NCBI GenBank assembly: GCA_913020235.1 | Contig: CAJWBT010000076.1 | Span: forward strand, 1 to 8,937 | Reading direction: 5' to 3' | Source of the DNA: an uncultured Chloroflexota bacterium | Lineage (GTDB): Bacteria > Chloroflexota > Dehalococcoidia > UBA3495 | Length of the DNA: 8,937 nucleotides | Shown: positions 1 through 5,556 of the stretch, piece after piece | Layout: every line of letters begins with the position of its first letter | Numbering within the stretch: the stretch's first letter is position 1 | Position numbers and translations under genes: made by a program | Notes under the pieces: model-generated | What the model was told of the DNA's origin: nothing | Seen by the model: only the letters and a program-made list of their open reading frames with translations | The model's database searches: none

Positions 1-941
1 CCGTTGACGGGTTCGTCAACCTCTACAAACCACCGGGAATAACCTCCATGGACGCGTTGCGCCGGGTAAAACGCATTACCGACCAGCGTCACAAGGTTGG
101 ACACGGTGGCACCATGGACCCTCTAGCCCGAGGAATCCTACCGGTCTGCTTCGGCCAGGCTACTCGCCTGATGGACCACGTAGTCGCGGGCCGCAAACGG
201 TATGTGGTGGAGATCAAGCTCGGGGTCGCCACCACTACCTATGACGCTGAAGGTGAGGTCACCACAACCGGGGAGATTAGCGGCCTGACCCAGGAGATGG
301 TCGAGACAGCGTTGCGGTCCTTCATCGGCCTCATTCAGCAGACCCCGCCCATGTACAGCGCCATCAAGGTCCAGGGACAGCGGTTGTACAAGCTGGCCCG
401 TGCCGGCATCGAAGTGGAGCGGGAATCCCGGCCCGTGGAGATATTCAACATCCGGGTGGTGGACTTTTCCCCCCCCAACCTGATGCTGGACATTGAAAGC
501 GGCCGCGGCGCCTACATTCGGTCTCTGGCCCACGATTTGGGCGCGACCTTGGGTTGCGGAGGGCACGTGGCGGACTTGGTCCGTCTTTCCAGCGGTGGGT
601 TCCACGCCGAGGAGTCAGTGACATTGGAAGAACTGGAAGAGGCCGCCGCTCAGCCCACCGGCTGGGAGCGCTACCTGCACCCCATAGATTGGGTCTTGCG
701 GGACCTGAAAAGCATTACCGTCGGCCGCCAAGCCGAGCAGTATCTGCGCCATGGCCAACCGGTTAGCTTGGGAGGGACGGGGCTGGAAGCCGGGTACCTC
801 GAACCGTTCCGGGCCTACAGTGCTGACGGCCAATTCCTGGCCCTGGTCCGCTTTGACCGGGCCGGGAACGCCTGGCGGCCGGTGAAAGTTTTCCAGGTGG
901 ACGCCCCTTCTCCCTACGCCCCTGTCTCGCCCCGTGCGTGA
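1..941 (+). CDS. truB: tRNA pseudouridine(55) synthase TruB, 5'-partial
   Basis: This enzyme converts uridine-55 in the T-loop of most tRNAs to pseudouridine in the cytoplasm. The reading frame is open from the first base: codons from position 3 read VDGFVNLYKPPGITSMDALRR, the conserved TruB N-terminal motif (G..N.YKP.G.TS). The ATG at 48 is therefore internal and the true start lies before the window. The catalytic motif GHGGTMDPLARGILPV follows, with the nucleophilic Asp at bases 117-119. Then come KRYVVEIKLGVATTTYDAEG, TPPMYSAIKVQGQRLYKLAR and GRGAYIRSLAHDLG, all typical of TruB. The final ~60 residues fit the C-terminal RNA-binding region. About 312 residues are visible, close to full length for the family. 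No ribF or rpsO follows, unlike in many bacteria. The family call is very secure. Confidence 0.96.
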   Translation, partial: VDGFVNLYKPPGITSMDALRRVKRITDQRHKVGHGGTMDPLARGILPVCFGQATRLMDHVVAGRKRYVVEIKLGVATTTYDAEGEVTTTGEISGLTQEMVETALRSFIGLIQQTPPMYSAIKVQGQRLYKLARAGIEVERESRPVEIFNIRVVDFSPPNLMLDIESGRGAYIRSLAHDLGATLGCGGHVADLVRLSSGGFHAEESVTLEELEEAAAQPTGWERYLHPIDWVLRDLKSITVGRQAEQYLRHGQPVSLGGTGLEAGYLEPFRAYSADGQFLALVRFDRAGNAWRPVKVFQVDAPSPYAPVSPRA

Positions 942-1163
942 CGATCGCCCAGCCGGCCGGCCGGGACTTCGTCGACGCCGGCTACCGGCCGGGCCAAAGA
1001 CCCGCCCTCATAGCGATGCTAACGGGCACCGTGGCCCACTCCCCGTCTCCGGCTCCCCTCCTTGTTCGGACGTCGGAGAACACGACGGTCTCGCAAAAGC
1101 GGTGGGTTATGGGGTTTTTCCGGCCAATTCCCGGACAAATCAGCAATTGCCCGCCTACTCGCC
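942..1163. other. non-coding region downstream of truB
   Basis: I see no convincing gene here. Just after the truB stop there is a C/G-rich tract with overlapping palindromes. AGCCGGC at 951-957 pairs with GCCGGCT at 977-983, and GCCC at 947-950 with GGGC at 991-994. This could fold in the truB 3' end and act as a terminator, but no U-tract follows. A reading frame starting at GTG 938 overlaps the truB stop but has no family signature and runs through the downstream promoter. Confidence 0.4.
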
Positions 1164-1191
1164 TTGACAAATTCCGTCCACTCGGTATATT
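1164..1191 (+). promoter_or_regulatory. sigma-70-type promoter for the DUF5679-like gene
   Basis: A perfect TTGACA -35 box lies at 1164-1169 and a TATATT -10 box (5 of 6 matches) at 1186-1191, separated by 16 bp. Transcription would start near 1198. The next plausible gene on this strand begins at 1405, so the mRNA would carry a leader of about 200 nt. Confidence 0.6.
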
Positions 1192-1197
1192 GGTAAC

Positions 1198-1404
1198 GAT
1201 TATGTTAACGCGTGCACCTGCACTGCGGCACCAATGGGTCCGGTTGCAAGGAAGAGGAGCAGGAAACCAGGGGCACAGCCAGGGAAGCTAATACCGACGT
1301 CCGCACTCCACCTGAACGGCACCTGCGGAGCCAGCTTTCCAGTGGAACATCGAACACCATGTGTTACCACGAACAAGCGCAATCAAGGATGGGGGGTCAA
1401 GAAC
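1198..1404 (+). other. long untranslated leader before the zinc-ribbon gene
   Basis: This stretch lies between the promoter and the small zinc-ribbon gene. The frame of the downstream protein is open back to an ATG at 1234, but the added 57 residues look compositionally random and match no family. I therefore treat it as leader. Small hairpins are visible: AACAC-cat-GTGTT at 1353-1365, nested between GTGG at 1342-1345 and CCAC at 1367-1370, and GTGC-acct-GCAC near 1211-1222. I could not match it to a known riboswitch, SRP RNA, 6S RNA or tRNA. Confidence 0.35.
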
Positions 1405-1545
1405 ATGGAGGCTTACTGCTTCAAATGTCGAAGCAAACGGGAAATATCCAATCCAAAGCAGGTAACTTTGAAGAACGGGCGGCCGGCAACCCAAGGAGTC
1501 TGCCCCACGTGTGGCACGAAGGTCTTTCGAATCGGCAAGGCCTAG
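1405..1545 (+). CDS. 46-residue zinc-ribbon protein, DUF5679-like
   Basis: The product begins MEAYCFKCRSKREI, continues KQVTLKNGRPATQGVCPTCGTKVFRIGKA, and is almost entirely one zinc ribbon. Two cysteine pairs (Cys5/Cys8 and Cys33/Cys36) would bind one zinc ion. The motif order (YC.KC, then a central NGRPA..G.CP.CGTK.FRI) matches what I know as DUF5679, a short domain of unknown function found alone or attached to DNA-handling proteins in Chloroflexota and related groups. A nucleic-acid-binding role is plausible, but this is inference. ATG 1405 is chosen because the domain starts there. The ribosome site is only fair: AAGGA at 1385-1389 and a G-run at 1391-1396. The PHP gene converges on it with a 31-bp gap. 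Confidence 0.8.
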   Translation: MEAYCFKCRSKREISNPKQVTLKNGRPATQGVCPTCGTKVFRIGKA

Positions 1546-1573
1546 CTGCCCTGCTCTCTGCGTTGCATTACAC

Positions 1574-1610
1574 GCCTCACGGTGAGGCTCCCGGCGCCTG
1601 AGACGCCGGG
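1574..1610. terminator. paired stem-loops at a convergent gene junction
   Basis: Two adjacent perfect hairpins lie where the zinc-ribbon gene and the PHP gene converge. GCCTCA at 1574-1579 pairs with TGAGGC at 1583-1588. CCCGGCG at 1590-1596 pairs with CGCCGGG at 1604-1610. Both overlap the last codons of the PHP gene. Neither is followed by a U-tract on either strand, so a bidirectional terminator is possible but unproven. Confidence 0.35.
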
Positions 1611-2272
1611 ACAGGTCCGAACCCGAGTTTCGCCAGCAGGTTTCGCGGATTCAGTTGCAACAGGGCGTGGGCGTCTTCGTCGGTGAGGCCCGCGCCCATT
1701 GCAATATTACGTGTGAGTTCCGGCGTCAAGAGATCTTCAGGCTCATGGGCATCCGAATCCAGCACCATGCCGGCCCCGGCTTGCTTCGCCACCTTGGCCA
1801 CATGGCCGTTGGTGAGGCTATGGCCCTTGCGAGCCGACATTTCCAGGTACACGCCTCTCTCCGCCGCTAAACGGGCATCGTCGTAGGTGATCAGGCCCGG
1901 ATGGGCCAGTATGTCTACCGACGCCGACCGCACTGCGGCGTCATTGGTTCCCGGCTCCACCGGCTCCACAATCGTCTCTCCATGCACCGTCACCAGCCGG
2001 GCCCCTAACTGCTTGGCGGCCCGAGCCACCGTGTCGATATCCTCTTTGGGCACGTGAGTGATCTCCACGCCGGGCAAAGCCAGGATATCCCAACGTTTCG
2101 TTGCCTCGGCGCAGTCCTTGACCAACGTCTTGACCACCCACTCCAGGTTGCCCACTCCCACGTGGTCGGTGACGGCTATCGCCTGGTACCCTCGCACCAG
2201 AGCGCGGCGGATCAGCTCTATGGGAGACAGCACGCCGTCGCTGAGAAAGGTGTGGGTGTGAAAGTCGAACAT
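1577..2272 (-). CDS. PHP-domain metal-dependent phosphoesterase (histidinol-phosphatase-like)
   Basis: This 231-residue protein is a stand-alone PHP domain, a multi-metal phosphoesterase fold shared by HisK-type histidinol phosphatases, polymerase PHP domains and trpH-type nucleases. All the usual metal-ligand motifs are present in order: FHTHTFLSDG (His5, His7, Asp12), VTDH (Asp36-His37), PGVE (Glu70), VHGE (His97), LAHPG (His124), LEMSA (Glu144) and DSDAH (Asp174, His176). ATG 2272 is chosen because the domain begins at residue 2 and GGAGAGG sits 4 nt upstream. The frame stays open back to 2455, but those 61 residues are not conserved-looking and contain the translated hairpin. Histidine biosynthesis is possible, but no his genes are near, so the substrate is unknown. 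A promoter candidate lies at 2379-2407. Confidence 0.88.
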   Translation of the reverse strand: MFDFHTHTFLSDGVLSPIELIRRALVRGYQAIAVTDHVGVGNLEWVVKTLVKDCAEATKRWDILALPGVEITHVPKEDIDTVARAAKQLGARLVTVHGETIVEPVEPGTNDAAVRSASVDILAHPGLITYDDARLAAERGVYLEMSARKGHSLTNGHVAKVAKQAGAGMVLDSDAHEPEDLLTPELTRNIAMGAGLTDEDAHALLQLNPRNLLAKLGFGPVPASQAPGASP

Positions 2273-2296
2273 CCGCCCTCTCCATGATTGTTTCAG

Positions 2297-2331
2297 CGGC
2301 TGGCCGGCTCCGATGGGAGACCGGCCAGCCG
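2297..2331. repeat. perfect 11-bp stem-loop in the PHP gene leader
   Basis: CGGCTGGCCGG at 2297-2307 pairs perfectly with CCGGCCAGCCG at 2321-2331. The 13-nt loop can add a further CTCC/GGAG stem with one bulged A. It sits 24 bp upstream of the PHP start codon, between its likely promoter and ribosome site. No U-tract follows on either strand, so it is not a classic terminator. An attenuator or mRNA-stability element is an inference. Confidence 0.5.
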
Positions 2332-2378
2332 TCGAAGTTCGTTGCATCCGCCTCTGCCCCACCGGTACACGACAACTC

Positions 2379-2407
2379 AGTATAGGTTCTCCTGAAGCCC
2401 CGCACAA
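2379..2407 (-). promoter_or_regulatory. candidate promoter for the PHP gene
   Basis: Read on the minus strand, TTGTGC (-35, complement of 2402-2407) is followed after 17 bp by TATACT (-10, complement of 2379-2384). The -10 box matches 5 of 6 consensus bases and the -35 box 3 of 6. Initiation would give a leader of about 100 nt that contains the 2297-2331 stem-loop. Confidence 0.45.
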
Positions 2408-2507
2408 GTTGCTTGAACCTACCCCTTTAGGACAGCATCGAAGTAATAGAATCACAAGACAACCAGATGCGAGGTGCAGCGTGAATCAACTGGGGGTTTT
2501 CATGCAA

Positions 2508-2537
2508 TCTAGGCAGCCTTCGCCTAGAAAGGAGGAG
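2508..2537 (+). promoter_or_regulatory. hairpin abutting a strong Shine-Dalgarno
   Basis: TCTAGGC at 2508-2514 pairs with GCCTAGA at 2522-2528 around a 7-nt loop. The ribosome site AGGAGG (2530-2535) follows directly, 9 nt before the GTG start at 2545. The hairpin leaves the ribosome site free but touches it, so it could protect the mRNA 5' end or tune initiation. The strong ribosome site is what decides for the GTG start over the ATG at 2563. Confidence 0.5.
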
Positions 2538-2544
2538 CAAGCAA

Positions 2545-2925
2545 GTGAGTAACGAAGAGTTAATGGCCCAAGCCCGGGGAACGACGCCCCATATCAAAGT
2601 CGCCGCAGGGCTCTGGGCAGTAGGCATGATGGCCATAATGGCTGCCACTACTACGTGGGTGGTCTTGTCGGTCTTGGCCAGCGATTACTTTGGCCTCTCC
2701 AAGGCGACCCGGGATGCCGCTCTAGCCGGATCGGCTGCCCTTTCCGACCTGCAGAACCTGCAAGCGACCAAGGCATGGCTGTTGCCGTTGGAAGTACTCG
2801 GATTGGCGACTTTCCTTCTGGGATTTGGTTTTGCCTTCGCCAACATCTTGAAGTACGTGCGGTTGCGCGGCAACACCATGGCTGCCGTTTTGCCCGCTCT
2901 CAAAGAGCGCAAAGTTCAGGGGTAA
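2545..2925 (+). CDS. two-helix membrane protein, single-module form
   Basis: I do not recognise this family. The 126-residue product has a short charged N-terminus, a hydrophobic segment at about 18-45, a polar external or periplasmic-type loop, a second hydrophobic segment at about 78-102, and a basic tail (KYVRLRG, LKERK) that suggests a cytoplasmic C-terminus. The loop carries SDYF (46-49), AGS (61-63), LSDLQ and TKAWLLP (75-81). The same pattern occurs twice in the next gene's product, so this is one unit of a repeated module. GTG is the start, supported by AGGAGG 9 nt upstream. It lies 52 bp before the two-module gene on the same strand, so the two are likely one operon and may form a membrane complex. 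No signal-peptide cleavage site is apparent. Confidence 0.8.
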   Translation: MSNEELMAQARGTTPHIKVAAGLWAVGMMAIMAATTTWVVLSVLASDYFGLSKATRDAALAGSAALSDLQNLQATKAWLLPLEVLGLATFLLGFGFAFANILKYVRLRGNTMAAVLPALKERKVQG

Positions 2926-2977
2926 GGGCACCAGATAGATCCTCCAAGATCGTCACGGGAAAACAAAGGAGTAGAAA

Positions 2978-3712
2978 ATGGCAAGTATAGCTCAAAGCAC
3001 GAGCCAAGATATCCAAGTCACCTCTAGCCAGCTGCCGGTCGGGGATACCGGCATGCAAGCCATGGCGAGCAAGATGTGGGTCCCTTTCATCGCCATGGGG
3101 TTCATGATCGTATTGGCCGCGTTCATCTTCGGTTTGGTCAACGCATCTATCACTTCTGATTACTTTGAGGCCTCTAAAGAGGCCCGGGAAATGGCGGTAA
3201 CGGGCTCAGACTTGGCCAAGGACAAGGCCTTCGCGGAAGCCACAAAGGTCTGGCTACCCGCCTTCAAGTTCCTTGGCATGGGTATGATCCTGGGCGGCGT
3301 CATCTTCCTACTCGCCACAATTCTTGGCGCTCTGCGGACCGGGGGGGGACGGGTACAGGAGGCCCTGGGCGTTCCGGTCAGGATAATCAAACCACCCATG
3401 ACCGCCAAAGTGTTCCCCGTGGTCATGATGATGGGCATGGTGGTCCTGATGATTTCGGTGGTCATCAGCGTGGTCCTGGCGTTTACAGCCTACGACTACT
3501 GGAACCACTCTATCGCCACCCAGCTCAACCCGGCGGTCGCCGGTAGCGCTCTGCTGAACGACCTGCAGACCGTTAACTCGGTAGGGGCGTGGCTGGCGCC
3601 GTTCAAGTTCGTCGGCCTGGCCATGCTGCTGAGCAGCATCGGCCTGGCGCTGGCTACCATCGTACAGGCGCTGCGCTCGCAGTCCAGGCGACTGTGGGAT
3701 CTCCTGTCCTAG
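2978..3712 (+). CDS. four-helix membrane protein, tandem two-module form
   Basis: This 244-residue protein of unknown function contains two copies of the module seen in the preceding gene. Module 1 has a helix at about 35-58, SDYF (60-63), TGS (75-77), ATKVWLPAFKFLG (88-100) and a helix at about 92-116. Module 2 has a helix at about 143-170, YDYW (172-175), AGS (188-190), GAWLAPFKFVG (203-213) and a helix at about 204-230. A linker (RIIKPPMTAKVFP) joins them. The ~30-residue N-terminus is polar and lacks a signal peptide. ATG 2978 is preceded by AAGGAG at 2966-2971 with 6-nt spacing. A perfect stem-loop 22 bp after the stop fits the end of the operon. Duplication of an ancestral single-module gene is the simplest origin. 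Confidence 0.85.
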   Translation: MASIAQSTSQDIQVTSSQLPVGDTGMQAMASKMWVPFIAMGFMIVLAAFIFGLVNASITSDYFEASKEAREMAVTGSDLAKDKAFAEATKVWLPAFKFLGMGMILGGVIFLLATILGALRTGGGRVQEALGVPVRIIKPPMTAKVFPVVMMMGMVVLMISVVISVVLAFTAYDYWNHSIATQLNPAVAGSALLNDLQTVNSVGAWLAPFKFVGLAMLLSSIGLALATIVQALRSQSRRLWDLLS

Positions 3713-3734
3713 AGTCGCGGTTTCCTGACCCTTC

Positions 3735-3774
3735 AGAGGGCCGGCTCGTAAATAAGCCGGCCCTCTCGCCGTTT
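3735..3774 (+). terminator. 12-bp perfect stem-loop, probable terminator of the membrane-protein operon
   Basis: AGAGGGCCGGCT at 3735-3746 pairs perfectly with AGCCGGCCCTCT at 3755-3766 around an 8-nt A/T-rich loop. It lies 22 bp after the stop codon of the two-module gene. The tail (CGCCGTTT) is only weakly T-rich, so termination efficiency is uncertain, but position and strength favour a 3'-end signal. Confidence 0.65.
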
Positions 3775-4066
3775 GAAACCTGGCGGGTGAGCCCTCACAT
3801 GTAAGAAGGGCAGCCGCATTGACGCTCCCCCCGAAAGACCCGATCCTCCACCCGCCGCCGGAGAGCTACTTCCCACATAACCAGCCCAGCTGCGGGCGGA
3901 CAGGCATTTCCTCTTCAAGCCTCTTCGGCGACCCCACAGGCAGTGCTTTCTAGAGTCCTGCCATGGGCATAATCTTCCTCTGAGTTCCTCGACTGGGAGT
4001 TGCCTGAATAACAGCCGGCAAAACAAAGCGCCGAGGGGCTATGCCAGCCCGTGCGGCGCGATCGGC
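3775..4066. other. intergenic stretch without recognisable gene
   Basis: Open frames here on both strands lack family motifs, good ribosome sites or plausible composition. One of them reads straight through the terminator hairpin. I see no tRNA, CRISPR or mobile-element signature. Confidence 0.4.
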
Positions 4067-4097
4067 AATTCAATTGCTAGCAGGGGTTGAATTGACT
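4065..4097. promoter_or_regulatory. inverted repeat (operator candidate) at the NrtS-like gene promoter
   Basis: CAATTCAA at 4067-4074 and TTGAATTG at 4087-4094 form a perfect 8-bp inverted repeat with a 12-bp gap. The left arm sits in a separate 13-bp palindrome, GCAATT-C-AATTGC at 4065-4077. The right arm overlaps the -35 box at 4092-4097. This is the expected geometry for a dimeric regulator acting on the promoter. The regulator is unknown. Confidence 0.45.
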
Positions 4098-4120
4098 CCC
4101 AGTTGGCCTCGGACTACAAT
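4092..4120 (+). promoter_or_regulatory. sigma-70-type promoter of the zinc-ribbon/NrtS-like gene
   Basis: TTGACT (4092-4097) and TACAAT (4115-4120) are separated by the optimal 17 bp, and each matches 5 of 6 consensus bases. Transcription would start near 4127, giving a ~130-nt leader before the ATG at 4259. Confidence 0.65.
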
Positions 4121-4258
4121 ACCAAGGACTTTCGAACAGGGCCGGAAGCTCTGCCTGCCACCCTTGGCCCGGAGGACCGACCCATCATCGCGTCCAGCTG
4201 CTCACCAAATGATGGCGTACCGCTCTGAATTACGATCCGAGAGGGTTGGGACAGACCA

Positions 4259-4630
4259 ATGGACCGAGCTATAGACGAACCCTCCGAACTCGCGGCCGTT
4301 GATTTATCAGCCTGTTCCCGCTGCGGGCGGCGTCTGTCCCGGGGCTGGTGCTTCTATCTCAGGACAGGCCGGACCCTGGCCCGAGAGGAGCTAGGGTACC
4401 GGGCCAGCGAGGTCGCCAAGTGCCTCTCGTGCGCCCTTCGCCACCTGCCCATAGTCAGGCGCTCTCTCAGGGTGGCACTGGTGGTGGGGACCATTCTGAC
4501 CTTGCTCAATCAGGGCGATATCATCATGGCCGGTCAGTGGGAGAGCGCCCTGTATTGGAAGATCCCCCTGACCTACTGCGTGCCCTTCTGCGTCGCTACC
4601 TTTGGCGCCCTGGCTAACGGCCGCCGCTGA
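4259..4630 (+). CDS. small membrane protein: N-terminal cysteine-pair motif plus NrtS-like domain
   Basis: The C-terminal half (residues 67-119) reads RRSLRVALVVGTILTLLNQGDIIMAG, then WKIPLTYCVPFCVATFGAL. That is the two-helix pattern of the NrtS family, annotated elsewhere as a nitrate/nitrite transporter component and described mainly from cyanobacteria. Hallmarks are VGTIL.L.NQGD before the loop and LTY.VPF after it. The N-terminal half has two cysteine pairs, CSRC (Cys19/Cys22) and CLSC (Cys55/Cys58), with Cys31 between, so a zinc ribbon or metal-responsive cytoplasmic domain is likely. At 123 residues it is longer than a bare NrtS. The ATG at 4259 has only a weak ribosome site (GAGGG at 4241-4245), but the frame closes at 4226 and no better start exists. 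The fold call is good. Actual nitrate transport is unproven, and no nitrogen genes are nearby. Confidence 0.72.
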   Translation: MDRAIDEPSELAAVDLSACSRCGRRLSRGWCFYLRTGRTLAREELGYRASEVAKCLSCALRHLPIVRRSLRVALVVGTILTLLNQGDIIMAGQWESALYWKIPLTYCVPFCVATFGALANGRR

Positions 4631-4663
4631 ACATCGGGCAGCGGAGATAGGTAGAATCTCGGT

Positions 4664-4693
4664 GCTTGGCCCGGCATCCAGAGTCGGCCAAGC
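4664..4693. terminator. 8-bp perfect inverted repeat between convergent genes
   Basis: GCTTGGCC at 4664-4671 pairs with GGCCAAGC at 4686-4693 around a 14-nt loop, 33 bp after the stop of the NrtS-like gene and before the convergent lexA end. No U-tract follows, so terminator function is tentative. The rest of 4694-4807 shows only a GAGACC/GGTCTC repeat (4733-4738 and 4752-4757). Confidence 0.4.
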
Positions 4694-4807
4694 CGGTAGG
4701 CAAATCCGGGGATGAGAGGGCTGAGGGAAACGGAGACCCTGAGGCTGCCCTGGTCTCTTGATCAGGCTCGACCGGTGCTCAAGGAGCCAGGGCGAAGCCG
4801 TGGCCGG

Positions 4808-5461
4808 CTAGCCAAACTTTCGGATTACCGCTACCACCTTGCCATGCACTTCCACGTTGGTTGCGGGGCTGTAGATTGGCTCCATCTGGCTATTGGCCGG
4901 CTGGAGGCGCACCTGGCCCCCTTCCAGATAGAACTTCTTCAGCGTGGCCTCTTCTTTATCCTTCAGCCAAGCCACCACCATTTCGCCGTTGGCCGCCTGC
5001 TGCACGGGCTTGACGATAACCACGTCGCCGTCGTCGATCAGGGCGTCAACCATGGAGGTGCCGCGGACCATCAGGCCAAATAGCCTGCCGTGCCGGCGCT
5101 GGAGGTCTGGGGAGATTTCTATGGCGTCGAACTCCGCGCTGGAGGCCGCTTCCTCCGTGGAGAACACCGGCAGCGGCATGCCGGCGGCGATGGCGCCGAC
5201 GATGTGGACGCGGGGAGCGGTAGACACCGGTTGCCCGTCTTCGTCCAGCAGTTCAATGCCACGGGCCACGTCGGGCCGCCGGTTCAGGTAGCCGCCCTCC
5301 CTCAGCCGGTGCAGGTTGTAGTCCACCACCGAGGTGGAACTGATGTCGCAGGCTCGCTGAATGTCCCGGATGGTAGGGGGAATTCCGTTTTCGCTGATGA
5401 AGCCCTGGATAAACTCCAGGATCTGGTGCCGCCTCAGCGGAAGTTTCCTTTTGCCAGCCAT
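4808..5461 (-). CDS. lexA: LexA repressor, SOS response
   Basis: LexA represses DNA-damage genes and is inactivated when RecA filaments stimulate its self-cleavage. The 217-residue product has an N-terminal winged helix-turn-helix (about residues 10-66, with PPTIRDIQRACDISSTSVVDYNL as its core). The linker holds the scissile Ala93-Gly94 bond (VGAIAAGMPLP). The S24-type peptidase domain carries catalytic Ser136 in VRGTSM and Lys175 in EATLKKF. All residues required for autoproteolysis are present. The linker between DNA-binding and cleavage parts is slightly longer than in E. coli. ATG 5461 is preceded by AGGAAGG (5468-5474) with 6-nt spacing. A promoter and a LexA-type operator lie directly upstream, indicating autorepression. 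The gene stands alone in its transcription unit. Confidence 0.96.
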   Translation of the reverse strand: MAGKRKLPLRRHQILEFIQGFISENGIPPTIRDIQRACDISSTSVVDYNLHRLREGGYLNRRPDVARGIELLDEDGQPVSTAPRVHIVGAIAAGMPLPVFSTEEAASSAEFDAIEISPDLQRRHGRLFGLMVRGTSMVDALIDDGDVVIVKPVQQAANGEMVVAWLKDKEEATLKKFYLEGGQVRLQPANSQMEPIYSPATNVEVHGKVVAVIRKFG

Positions 5462-5474
5462 ACTCTGCCTTCCT

Positions 5475-5488
5475 AAAACTTTTGTTCT
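5475..5488 (-). promoter_or_regulatory. LexA (SOS) box controlling lexA
   Basis: On the minus strand the site reads AGAACAAAAGTTTT, one base from the Gram-positive-type SOS core GAAC-N4-GTTC (the last C is T). It lies 6 bp downstream of the -10 box, over the predicted transcription start and just ahead of the ribosome site. A repressor there would block initiation. The match is by eye to the known Bacillus/actinobacterial type. Confidence 0.6.
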
Positions 5489-5494
5489 GTTCTC

Positions 5495-5523
5495 AGGCTA
5501 GCAAAGGGGCTATCACCTGTCAA
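5495..5523 (-). promoter_or_regulatory. lexA promoter
   Basis: Read on the minus strand, a perfect TTGACA (complement of 5518-5523) is followed after exactly 17 bp by TAGCCT (complement of 5495-5500). The -10 box is weak (3 of 6), but the -35 box, spacing and adjacent LexA box support it. Confidence 0.55.
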
Positions 5524-5556
5524 TGACGCCCTGTCACGTCTAAGGTCCAACTAGGG

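Noticed and set aside
938..1291. 117-codon frame starting at GTG that overlaps the truB stop by 4 bp
   Set aside because: The overlap looks like translational coupling, but there is no family motif, the composition is random-looking, and the frame runs through the TTGACA/TATATT promoter.
1200..1300. Resemblance of the leader (GGTCCGG... GGAAG) to SRP 4.5S RNA
   Set aside because: The diagnostic SRP apical-loop motif and its pairing are absent, and no matching closing helix could be found.
1234..1404. N-terminal extension of the zinc-ribbon protein to ATG 1234
   Set aside because: The added 57 residues have no recognisable domain, and the conserved zinc ribbon begins exactly at ATG 1405.
2380..2430. 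tRNA-like T-loop sequence (GGTTCAAGC) on the minus strand
   Set aside because: The flanking bases do not form a T-stem, and no acceptor, D or anticodon stems can be built around it.
2273..2455. N-terminal extension of the PHP protein to 2455
   Set aside because: It translates the 11-bp hairpin and the probable promoter. The PHP domain starts at the ATG at 2272, which has a good ribosome site.
3733..4026. 97-codon minus-strand frame
   Set aside because: Its start is unsupported and its end is a translation of the terminator stem (REGRLIYEPAL). No domain is visible.
4041..4274. 77-codon plus-strand frame ahead of the NrtS-like gene
   Set aside because: It spans the operator and promoter and overlaps the real gene start in another frame, with no family signature.
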